In this document: piece by piece, positions 1 to 11,300 of the stretch
Layout of the letters: each line of letters begins with the position of its first letter
How positions within the stretch are numbered: position 1 is the first letter of the stretch
NCBI RefSeq assembly: GCF_038502225.1
Contig: NC_091298.1
Coordinates: 45,882,234 to 45,946,233 of the forward strand
DNA: 64,000 bases
Reading direction: 5' to 3'
Source of the DNA: Cherax quadricarinatus
Lineage: Eukaryota; Arthropoda; Malacostraca; Decapoda; Parastacidae
Made by a program: the position numbers and the translations under genes
Notes under the pieces: generated by a model
The model's input: only the letters and a program-made list of their open reading frames with translations
Told to the model about the DNA's origin: nothing
Database searches by the model: none

Positions 1-3000
1 TGAACCAGAGTAATACTAGTCTTCACACTGTACCAGAGTAATACTAGTCTTCACACTGAACCAGAGTAATACTGGTCTTTACACTGTACCAGAGTAATAC
101 TAGTCTTCACACTGAACCAGAGTAATACTAGTCTTCACACTGAACCAGAGTAATACTAGTCTTCACACTGTACCAGAGTAATACTGGTCTTTACACTGTA
201 CCAGAGTAATACTAGTCTTCACATTGTACCAGAGTAATACTAGTCTTCACACTGTACCAGAGTAATACTAGTCTTCACACTGAACCAGAGTAATACTGGT
301 CTTTACACTGTACCAGAGTAATACTAGTCTTCACACTGTGCCAGAGTAATACTGGTCTTTACACTGTACCAGAGTAATACTAGTCTTCACACTGTGCCAG
401 AGTAATACTGGTCTTTACACTGTACCAGAGTAATACTAGTCTTCACACTGTACCAGAGTAATACTAGTCTTCACACTGTACCAGAGTAATACTAGTCTTC
501 ACACTGTACCAGAGTAATACTAGTCTTCACACTGTGCCAGAGTAATACTGGTCTTTACACTGTACCAGAGTAATACTAGTCTTCACACTGTACCAGAGTA
601 ATACTAGTCTTCACACTGTACCAGAGTAATACTAGTCTTCACACTGTGCCAGAGTAATACTGGTCTTTACACTGTACCAGAGTAATACTAGTCTTCACAC
701 TGTACCAGAGTAATACTAGTCTTCACACTGTACCAGAGTAATACTAGTCTTCACACTGTACCAGAGTAATACTAGTCTTCACACTGTACCAGAGTAATAC
801 TAGTCTTCACACTGTGCCAGAGTAATACTGGTCTTTACACTGTACCAGAGTAATACTAGTCTTCACACTGTACCAGAGTAATACTAGTCTTCACACTGTA
901 CCAGAGTAATACTAGTCTTCACACTGTACCAGAGTAATACTAGTCTTCACACTGTGCCAGAGTAATACTGGTCTTTACACTGTACCAGAGTAATACTAGT
1001 CTTCACACCGTACCAGAGTAATACTAGTCTTCACACTGTACCAGAGTAATACTAGTCTTCACACTGTGCCAGAGTAATACTGGTCTTTACACTGTACCAG
1101 AGTAATACTAGTCTTCACACTGTACCAGAGTAATACTAGTCTTCACACTGTACCAGAGTAATACTAGTCTTCACACTGTACCAGAGTAATACTAGTCTTC
1201 ACACTGTACCAGAGTAATACTAGTCTTCACACTGTACCAGAGTAATACTAGTCTTCACACTGTACAAGAGTAATACTAGTCTTCACACTGTACCAGATTA
1301 ATACTAGTCTTCACACTGTACCAGAGTAATACTAGTCTTCACACTGAACCAGAGTAATACTAGTCTTCACACTGTACCAGAGTAATACTAGTCTTCACAC
1401 TGAACCAGAGTAATACTGGTCTTTACACTGTACCAGAGTAATACTAGTCTTCACACTGAACCAGAGTAATACTAGTCTTCACACTGAACCAGAGTAATAC
1501 TAGTCTTCACACTGTACCAGAGTAATACTGGTATTCACACTGTACCAGGGTAATACTAGTCTTCACACTGTACCAGGGTAATACTGGTCTTTACACTGTA
1601 CCAGAGTAATACTGGTCTTTACACTGTACCAGGGTAATACTAGTCTTTACAGCGTATCAGGGTAATACTGGTCTTTACACTGTACCAGGGTAATACTGGT
1701 CTTCACACTGTACCAGAGTAATACTGGTCTTCACACTGTACCAGAGTAATACTAGTCTTCACACTGAACCAGAGTAATACTAGTCTTCACACTGTACCAG
1801 AGTAATACTAGTCTTCACACTGAACCAGAGTAATACTGGTCTTTACACTGTACCAGGGTAATACCGGTCTTCACACTGTACTAGAGTAATACTAGTCTTC
1901 ACATTGTACCAGAGTAATACTAGTCTTCACACTGTACCAGAGTAATGCTAGTCTTCACACTGTACCAGAGTAATACTGGTCTTTACACTGTACCAGAGTA
2001 ATACTAGTCTTCACACTGTGCCAGAGTAATACTGGGCTTTACACTGTACCAGAGTAATACTAGTCTTCACACTGTACCAGAGTAATACTAGTCTTCACAC
2101 TGTACCAGAGTAATACTAGTCTTCACACTGTACCAGAGTAATACTAGTCTTCACACTGTACCAGAGAAATACTAGTCTTCACACTGTACCAGAGTAATAC
2201 TAGTTTTCACACTGTACCAGAGTAATACTGGTATTCACACTGTACCAGGGTAATACTAGTCTTCACACTGTACCAGGGTAATACTGGTATTCACACTGTA
2301 CCAGAGTAATACTAGTCTTCACACTGTACCAGAGTAATACTGGTATTCACACTGTACCAGGGTAATACTAGTCTTCACACTGTACCAGGGTAATACTGGT
2401 ATTCACACTGTACCAGAGTAATACTAGTCTTCACACTGTACCAGAGTAATACTGGTATTCACACTGTACCAGAGTAATACTAGTCTTCACACTGTAGCAG
2501 GGTAATACTGGTATTCACACTGTACCAGAGTAATACTAGACTTCACACTGTACCAGGGTAATACTAGTCTTTACACTGTACCAGAGTAATACTAGTCTTC
2601 ACAATGTACCAGAGTAATACTAGTTTTCACACTGTACCAGAGTAATACTAGTCTTCACACTGTGCCAGAGTAATACTGGTCTTTACACTGTACCAGAGTA
2701 ATACTAGTCTTCACACTGTACCAGAGTAATACTAGTCTTCACACTGTGCCAGAGTAATACTGGTCTTTACACTGTACCAGAGTAATACTAGTCTTCACAC
2801 TGTACCAGAGTAATACTAGTCTTCACACTGTACCAGAGTAATACTAGTCTTCACACTGTGCCAGAGTAATACTGGTCTTTACACTGTACCAGAGTAATAC
2901 TAGTCTTCACACTGTACCAGAGTAATACTAGTCTTCACACTGTACCAGAGTAATACTAGTCTTCACACTGTACCAGAGTAATACTAGCCTTCACACTGTA

Positions 3001-3960
3001 CCAGAGTAATACTAGTCTTCACACTGTACCAGAGTAATACTAGTCTTCACACTGTGCCAGAGTAATACTGGTCTTTACACTGTACCAGAGTAATACTAGT
3101 CTTCACACTGTACCAGAGTAATACTAGTCTTCACACTGTACCAGAGTAATACTAGTCTTCACACTGTACCAGAGTAATACTAGTCTTCACACTGTGCCAG
3201 AGTAATACTGGTCTTTACACTGTACCAGAGTAATACTAGTCTTCACACTGTACCAGAGTAATACTAGTCTTCACACTGTACCAGAGTAATACTAGTCTTC
3301 ACACTGTACCAGAGTAATACTAGTCTTCACACTGTGCCAGAGTAATACTGGTCTTTACACTGTACCAGAGTAATACTAGTCTTCACACTGTACCAGAGTA
3401 ATACTAGTCTTCACACTGTACCAGAGTAATACTAGTCTTCACACTGTACCAGAGTAATACTAGTCTTCACACTGTACCAGAGTAATACTGGTCTTTACAC
3501 TGTACCAGAGTAATACTGGTCTTTACACTGTACCAGAGTAATACTAGTCTTCACACTGTACCAGAGTAATACTAGTCTTCACACTGTACCAGAGTAATAC
3601 TAGTCTTCACACTGTACCAGAGTAATACTAGTCTTCACACTGTACCAGAGTAATACTAGTCTTCACACTGTACCAGAGTAATACTGGTCTTTACACTGTA
3701 CCAGAGTAATACTGGTCTTTACACTGTACCAGAGTAATACTAGTCTTCACACTGTACCAGAGTAATACTAGTCTTCACACTGTACCAGAGTAATACTGGT
3801 CTTTACACTGTACCAGAGTAATACTGGTCTTCACAATGTACCAGAGTAATACTAGTCTTCACACTGTACCAGAGTAATACTAGTCTTCACACTGAACCAG
3901 AGTAATACTGGTATTCACACTGTACCAGGGTAATTCTGGTTTTCACATTGTTCCAGGGTT
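1..3960. repeat. 28-bp satellite array, about 140 copies, open at the left edge
   Basis: The unit reads TGTACCAGAGTAATACTAGT followed by CTTCACAC. Two main variants are interspersed: the common ACTAGTCTTCACAC form and an ACTGGTCTTTACAC form. The second is usually linked to GTGCCAG and recurs every 4 to 6 units (for example near 532, 644, 812, 952 and 1,064), so a loose higher-order organisation exists. A TGTACCAGGGTAATACTGGT subtype clusters near 1,520-1,700 and 2,230-2,560. The array decays over its last 60 bases (3,900-3,960) before single-copy sequence. No coding potential is suggested. It lies in what would be the downstream intron of the Dscam-like gene if that gene continues leftward. 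Confidence 0.97.
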
Positions 3961-3974
3961 ATACTGGCCCCGTG

Positions 3975-4392
3975 TGTGTGTGTGTGTACTCACAGTCACC
4001 TAGTTGTGATTACAGGGGTCGATTCACAACTCCTGGCCCCGCCTCTTCACTGGTCGCTACTGGATCACTCTTTCTGTTCCATGAGCTTTATCATACCTCA
4101 TCATAAAGCTATGTATGGATCCTGCCTTCACTACATCACTTCCCAGACTATTCCACTTCCTGACAACTCTATTACTAAAGAAATACTTCGTAACATCCCT
4201 GTCATTCATCTGAGTCTTCATCATCCAACTGTGACCCCTTGTTGCTGTGTCCAATCTCTGGAGCATCCTGTCTCTGTCCTCCTTGTCAATTCCTCTCAGT
4301 ATTTTATATGTCGTTATCATATTCCCTCTATCTCTCCTGTCCTCCAGTGTCGTCACGTCGATTTCCCTTAACCTCTCCTGGTAAGACATGCC
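3975..4392 (-). pseudogene. 3' end fragment of a CR1/L2-type LINE
   Basis: The minus strand encodes about 110 residues of a LINE ORF2 C-terminus at 4,389-4,057. It includes RRDRGNMITTYKILRGID and, further on, KYFFSNRVVRKWNSL followed by AGSIHSF, the block seen at the end of many arthropod CR1/L2-like ORF2 proteins. Endonuclease and reverse transcriptase domains are absent, so this is a strongly 5'-truncated dead copy. The element end (low coordinates) runs into a short TG tract at 3,975-3,988, the 3'-tail microsatellite of this family. The family name is inferred from the protein motif. A second copy lies at 5,020-5,378 and a third, on the plus strand, near 43,690-43,920. Confidence 0.8.
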
Positions 4393-4720
4393 CCTTGGGA
4401 ACTTAATACATTCTTCACTTGCCTAACCCTAGGGCACGACCTACTTCCACATTGGACAAATGTGATCCCACCTATGACTGCTGCACCTCTCCTGCCTACA
4501 GTATATAAGCTACTTCATTGCACATATGCTGTAGTCTTTTCAAGATCGACGGACTCACCTTCTGTTCTTCACCATTCTCCTTTGTATGGACTGATGAAGT
4601 CACTGTGTGGCGAAACGTTTCCTCAATAGAGACACCCAAGTGTTGCACATGTGTCTAATTTATCAACTTGTCGGTTCTCTGAACCATTCATCTACATTGC
4701 ATCTTTGTACCCTATCTTTC
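4393..4720 (+). mobile_element. Non-coding Penelope-like terminal segment (putative)
   Basis: This stretch has no credible ORF. It carries CTGCCTACAGTATATAAG near 4,492-4,510 and, at 4,588-4,622, a hammerhead-like core followed by CCTCAATAGAGACACCCAAG. I recognise the general arrangement from Penelope-like retroelement terminal regions, which are known to carry hammerhead ribozymes; assignment to Penelope is by resemblance only. It is flanked by a LINE 3' fragment on the left and ordinary sequence on the right. Boundaries are approximate. Confidence 0.5.
4588..4622 (+). ncRNA. Hammerhead-ribozyme-like motif
   Basis: CTGATGA (4,591-4,597) is the conserved first core strand and GAAAC (4,612-4,616) the second. 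Between them GTC (4,599-4,601) can pair with GGC (4,609-4,611) around a 7-nt loop as a short stem II with one U-G wobble. GGA (4,588-4,590) pairs with TCC (4,620-4,622) as stem I, with the predicted cleavage after T4,619. Stem III would be the palindrome ACGT, so cleavage would need a dimer, as known for minimal hammerheads. A4,598 is an extra unpaired base between the core and stem II, which is not canonical. Activity is inference. Confidence 0.45.
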
Positions 4721-5378
<658 letters not shown>

Positions 5379-5439
<61 letters not shown>

Positions 5440-5443
5440 TGTG
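5379..5443. repeat. (GT)n microsatellite
   Basis: About 65 bases of GT dinucleotides. It begins exactly within the CTCTCCTGT of the truncated LINE, which suggests growth from, or joining at, a GT inside the element. Confidence 0.95.
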
Positions 5444-5800
5444 TCTGTGAGCGTACGCATGTACGTTTATTAATGTTAGTATACATAAACACGAATGACT
5501 GTGTGTATATAATATGAGATAATTGAGTGTATCAGAGTGAGTGTAAGCTTGGTCATGTATGTATCCAGTGTGTTTGTGTATTAACCAATATGTCAATATA
5601 AACAGGTATACCTGAGACATATCTCTGACCGGTTGTGAAAGCCTGAAGCCAGGCGTCCTTACCGAATGCTAGATCAACCAGGCTATTGCTGCTAGCACAT
5701 GTCAACATGAACTCCAGCATATGCACAAGCTAGTATGTGATAATACAAACCCATCTGTGCACAGACGGGCTTACATGCGTAACGTGCACCCACGCACTAG
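5444..5800. other. Non-coding spacer with degenerate repeat remnant
   Basis: This stretch has no supportable gene. Positions 5,640-5,710 contain AGATCAACCAGGCTATTGCT with flanking CTGCTAGCACATG; similar ACCAGGCTGT wording recurs at 22,720-22,750 and probably marks an old interspersed repeat. The rest shows nothing recognisable. Confidence 0.4.
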
Positions 5801-5913
5801 TGAGCGTGTGTGCAGGGTGGAGTGCGTGTGTGCAGGGTGGAGTGCGTGAGTGCAGGGTGGAGTGCGTGTGTGCAGGGTGGAGTGCGTGAGTGCAGGGTGG
5901 AGTGCGTGAGTGC
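5801..5913. repeat. 20-bp minisatellite, 5 to 6 copies
   Basis: The unit AGTGCGTGTGTGCAGGGTGG repeats with only a GTGTG/GTGAG alternation. Short minus-strand ORFs (His-Ser-Thr-Pro-rich) follow from the periodicity and are not considered genes. Positions 5,914-6,022 to its right hold nothing recognisable. Confidence 0.93.
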
Positions 5914-6022
5914 GTGTGATAAAGAACCTGGGGACAAGAGAATGTCGTTAATACAAGTGGTCTTAATGAGAGGTAAGGTTTGACGTAGAGATGAAGACAC
6001 AAGATAACACAGCCCAATTATT

Positions 6023-7668
6023 GTGTCTATTACCCTAACAGCAGTAACAGCAGTGGCACTAGCAGTAACAGTAACAACAGCAACAAGAGCAACAGCAGCA
6101 ACAACAACAGCAACAAGAGCAACAGCAGCAACAACAACAGCAACAAGAGCAATAGCAGCAACAACAGCAGAAGCAACAACAGTAGAAGCAACAACAGCAG
6201 TAACAGCAACAACAGCAACAAGGGAGAGAGCAACAAGAGCAACACCAGAAACAACAACAGCAGCAGCAACATCAGCAACAAGAGCAACAGCAACAACAGC
6301 AGTAGTAACAGTAGAAGCAACAACAAGAGCAACAGCAGCAGTAACAACAGCAACAAGAGAAACAGCAGCAGCAACATCAGCAACAAGAGCAACAGCAACA
6401 ACAGCAGTAGTAACAGTAGAAGCAACAACAAGAGCAACAGCAGCAGTAACAAGAGAGACAGCAACAAGAGCAACAGCAGCAGTAACAACAGCAACAAGAG
6501 AAACAGCAGCAGTAACAACAGCAACAAGAGCAACAGCAGCAACAGCAGAAGTAACAACAGTAGAAGCAACAACAAGAGCAACAGCAGCAGTAACAAGAGA
6601 GACAGCAACAAGAGCAACAGCAGCAGTAACAACAGCAACAAGAGCAACAGCAACAACAGCAGAAGTAACAACAGTAGAAGCAACAACAAGAGCAACAGCA
6701 GCAGTAACAAGAGAGACAGCAACAAGAGCAACAGCAGCAACACAGCAACAGCAACAAGAGCAACAGCAGCAACAACAACAGCAACAAGAGCAACAGCAGC
6801 AACAACAACAGCAACAAGAGCAACAGCAGCAACAACAACAGCAACAAGAGCAACAGCAGCAACAACAACAGCAACAAGAGCAACAGCAGCAACAACAACA
6901 GCAACAAGAGCAATAGCAGCAACAACAGCAGAAGCAACAACAGTAGAAGCAACAACAGCAGTAACAGCAACAACAGCAACAAGGGAGAGAGCAACAAGAG
7001 CAACACCAGAAACAACAACAGCAGCAGCAACATCAGCAACAAGAGCAACAGCAGCAACAACAGCAGTAACAACAGCAGCAACAGCAACAACAGCAGCTAC
7101 AGCAACAATAACAGCAGCAACAACAGCAGTAACAACAGCAACAACAGCAGTAACAACAGAAACAACAGCAACAGCAACAACAGCAACAACAGCAACAACA
7201 GTAACAACAGCAACAACAGTAACAACAGTAACAGTAACAACAGCAACAACAGTAACAACAGCAACAACAGCAACATCAGCAACAGCAACAACAACAACAA
7301 CAACAACAACAACAGCAACAAAAGCAACAACAGTAACAACAGCAACAACAGCAACAGCTGCAACAACAGCAACAACAGCAACAACAGTAACAACAGCAGC
7401 AACAGCAACAACAGCAACATCAGCAACAACAGCAACAACAGTAACAACAGTAACAACAGTAACAACAGCAACAACAACAACAGCAGCTGCAACAACAGCA
7501 ACAGTAACAACAGCAACAACAGTAACAGCAACAACAACAACAACAGCAGCAGCTGCAAGAACAACAGCAACAACAGTAACAACAACAACAGTAACAACAG
7601 CAACAACAGCAACAACAGCAACATCAGCAACAACAGCAACAGCAACAACAACAGCAACAACAGCAACT
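6023..7668. repeat. CAG/CAA trinucleotide array
   Basis: About 1.65 kb of interrupted AAC/CAG/CAA triplets. The left part (6,023-6,730) has blocks such as AACAAGAGCAACAGCAGC mixed with GTAGAAGC. The middle (6,735-6,910) is a regular block with AACAACAACAGCAACAAGAG. The right part (7,040-7,668) is mostly AACAACAGC/AACAACAGT. A block at 6,905-7,050 repeats the block at 6,147-6,275, including the rare AACAAGGGAGAGAGC string, so segmental duplication occurred about 760 bases apart. Long Gln/Thr-rich plus and Leu/Val-rich minus frames are open because TAA/TAG/TGA hardly arise; there is no unique flanking coding sequence, so I treat it as non-coding. Confidence 0.93.
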
Positions 7669-7881
7669 AATGTTGGGAGTGATTTACAGATCCGTAAACC
7701 CCAGTAGGGAACCCGGTACACGTCCATGGCACCAAATTCATAATATATAATATACATAACTTTATTTATTACAAGTACATGTATAAGGTATACAGGTCTA
7801 GCTGACATCAATGACATAGCTGACATCAATGACATACTACTATATAGAAAGCCGCTTGTTATGCTGAGTATTTCCCGTAAG
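7669..7881. other. Short spacer with no recognised gene
   Basis: AT-rich sequence with a direct duplication of AGCTGACATCAATGACAT around 7,799-7,833. Nothing coding or structural is recognised. Confidence 0.4.
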
Positions 7882-8068
7882 TTAGGTCAGTTTTGTCTCA
7901 GGATGCGACCCACACCAGTCCACTAACACCCAGGTACCTATTTTACTGATGGGTGAACATGGACAACCGGTGTAAGGAAACACGCCCAATGTTTCTACCC
8001 TCGTTGGGAATCGAACCCGGACACCATCGCGTGAAGCGACAGCTTTAGCCACCAGGCCACGGGGCATC
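7882..8068 (-). mobile_element. tRNA-derived SINE
   Basis: Read on the minus strand from 8,068, the head begins GCCCCGTGGCCTGGTGG (A-box-like TGGCCTGGTGG) and continues to GGGTTCGATTCCC (B-box GGTTCGATTCC) at about 8,005-8,020. A tRNA-unrelated body follows, containing CCTGGGTGTTAGTGGACTGG and TGGGTCGCATCCTGAGAC. The internal promoter boxes sit about where expected for RNA polymerase III transcription. A second, head-truncated copy of the same body lies at 21,870-22,012 in the same orientation. SINE status is inferred from the tRNA-like head and two dispersed copies. Confidence 0.8.
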
Positions 8069-8079
8069 TAGATGCGAAA

Positions 8080-8300
8080 ATGTGTTAATGGGAGATTTTA
8101 ACTTCAGACAAATTGATTGAAATAAACTGACAGAAAAATCTGAGTCTAGCGACTTTCTTGATACCATCCAGGTATCAAGAATCATTAATATATTCTTGAT
8201 ACCATCCAGGTATCAAGAATCATTAATATATTCTTGAGATTAATAATGAGCTTGGGAAAAGTAATCACAACTCATTGTATCAATATATCATAGAATTACC
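8080..8300 (+). pseudogene. Internal fragment of a CR1-like LINE endonuclease
   Basis: The plus strand at 8,082-8,172 reads VLMGDFNFRQID, a stop where the relative has Trp, then NKLTEKSESSDFLDTIQ. The element at 31.4-35.2 kb has MGDFNFRQIDWNNMTGSLESSDFLDTVQ-like sequence at the same place, so this is the same family. After a deletion, EINNELGKSNH follows at about 8,238-8,275. Between them lie two copies of a perfect hairpin (TTCTTGATACC, 5-nt loop, GGTATCAAGAA) at 8,155-8,181 and 8,193-8,219. It is a dead fragment. Confidence 0.75.
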
Positions 8301-8344
8301 TTATTAACTACAACCACGTCAGTATCCCTGAATTATGTTTGGCA

Positions 8345-11300
8345 GATTTCCAGCTACCACCTACATCCAGCTACCACCTACATCCAGCTACCACCTACAT
8401 CCAGCTACCACCTACATCCAGCTACCACCTACATCCAGCTACCACCTACATCCAGCTACCACCTACATCCAGCTACCACCTACATCCAGCTACCACCTAC
8501 ATCCAGCTACCACTTACATCCAGCTACCACCAACATCCAGCTCCCACCTACATCCAGCTACCACCTACATCCAGCTACCACCTACATCCAGCTACCACCT
8601 ACATCCAGCTACCACCTACATCCAGCTACCACCTACATCCAGCTAACACCTACATCCAGCTACCACCTACATCCAGCTACCACCTACATCCAGCTACCAC
8701 CTACATCCAGCTACCACCTACATCCAGCTAACACCTACATCCAGCTACCACCTACATCCAGCTAACACCTACATCCAGCTACCACCTACATCCAGCTCCC
8801 ACCTACATCCAGCTACCACCTACATCCAGCTACCACCTACATCCAGCTACCACCTACATCCAGCTCCCACCTACATCCAGCTACCACCTACATCCAGCTA
8901 CCACCTACATCCAGCTACCACCTACATCCAGCTACCACCTACATCCAGCTACCACCTACATCCAGCTCCCACCTACATCCAGCTATCACCTACATCCAGC
9001 TACCACCTACATCCAGCTCCCACCTACATCCAGCTACCACCTACATCCAGCTACCACCTACATCCAGCTACCACCTACATCCAGCTACCACCTACATCCA
9101 GCTACCACCTACATCCAGCTACCACTTACATCCAGCTACCACCTACATCCAGCTACCACCTACATCCAGCTACCACCTACATCCAGCTACCACCTACATC
9201 CAGCTACCACCTACATCCAGCTACCACCTACATCCAGCTACCACCTACATCCAGCTACCACCTACATCCAGCTACCACCTACATCCAGCTACCACCTACA
9301 TCCAGCTACCACCTACATCCAGCTACCACCTACATCCAGCTCCCACCTACATCCAGCTTCCACCTACATCCAGCTACCACCTACATCCAGCTACCACCTA
9401 CATCCAGCTACCACCTACATCAAGCTACCACCTACATCCAGCTACCACCTACAACCAGCTACCACCTACATCCAGCTACCACCTACATCCAGCTACCACC
9501 TACATCCAGCTCCCACCTACATCCACCTACCACCTACATCCAGCTACCACCTACATCCAGCTACTACCTACATCCAGCTACCACCTACATCCAGCTCCCA
9601 CTTACATCCAGCTCCCACTTACATCCAGCTACCACCTACATCCAGCTACGACCTACATCCAGCTCCCACCTACATCCAGCTACCACCTACATCCAGCTCC
9701 CACTTACATCCAGCTCCCACCTTCATCCAGCTCCCACCTACATCCAGCTACCACCTACATCCAGCTCCCACCTACATCCAGCTACCACCTACATCCAGCT
9801 ACCACCTACATCAAGCTACCACCTACATCCAGCTACCACCTACATCCAGCTCCCACCTACATCCAGCTACCACCTACATCCAGCTACCACCTACATCCAG
9901 CTACCACCTACATCCAGCTACCACCTACATCCAGCTCCCACCTACATCCAGCTACCACCTACATCCAGTTAATACCTACATCCAGCTACCACCTACATCC
10001 AGCTACCACCTACATCCAGCTACCACTTACATCCAGCTACCACCTACATCCAGCTACCACCTACATCCAGCTACGACCTACATCCAGCTCCCACCTACAT
10101 CCAGCTACCACCTACATCCAGCTCCCACTTACATCCAGCTCCCACCTTCATCCAGCTCCCACCTACATCCAGCTACCACCTACATCCAGCTCCCACCTAC
10201 ATCCAGCTACCACCTACATCCAGCTACCACCTACATCCAGCTACCACCTACATCCAGCTACCACCTACATCCAGCTCCCACCTACATCCAGCTACCACCT
10301 ACATCCAGCTACCACCTACATCCAGCTACCACCTACATCCAGCTACCACCTACATCCAGCTACCACCTACATCCAGCTCCCACCTACATCCAGCTACCAC
10401 CTACATCCAGTTACTACCTACATCCAGCTACCACCTACATCCAGCTACCACCTACATCCAGCTACCACTTACATCCAGCTACCACCTACATCCAGCTACC
10501 ACCTACATCCAGCTACCACCTACATCCAGCTACCACCTACATCCAGCTACCACCTACATCCAGCTACCACCTACATCCAGCTCCCACCTACATCCAGCTA
10601 CCACCTACATCCAGCTACCACCTACATCCAGCTCCCACCTACATCCAGCTACCACCTACATCCAGCTACCACCTACATCCAGCTACCACCTACATCCAGC
10701 TACCACCTACATCCAGCTACCACCTACATCCAGCTCCCACCTACATCCAGCTACCACCTACATCCAGCTACCACCTACATCCAGCTACTACCTACATCCA
10801 GCTACCACCTACATCCAGCTCCCACTTACATCCAGCTCCCACTTACATCCAGCTACCACCTACATCCAGCTACCACCTACATCCAGCTCCCACCTACATC
10901 CAGCTACCACCTACATCCAGCTCCCACTTACATCCAGCTCCCACCTTCATCCAGCTCCCACCTACATCCAGCTACCACCTACATCCAGCTCCCACCTACA
11001 TCCAGCTCCCACCTACATCCAGCTCTCCACCTACATCCAGATCTCCACCTACATCCAGCTCTCCACCTACATCCAGCTACCACCTACATCCAGCTACCAC
11101 CTACATCCAGCTTTCACCTACATCCAGCTCTCACCTACATCCAGCTCTCACCTACATCCAGCTACCACCTACATCCAGCTCCCACCTACATCCAGCTCCC
11201 ACCTACATCCAGCCCTCACCTACATACAGCTCCCACCTACATCCAGCTCCCACCTACATCCTGCTCTCACCTACATCCAGCTATCCACCTACATCCAGCT

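Noticed and set aside
6023..6916. Polyglutamine/threonine-rich protein from the CAG/CAA array
   Set aside because: Open on both strands through lack of stop triplets; no conserved domain or unique exon attached.
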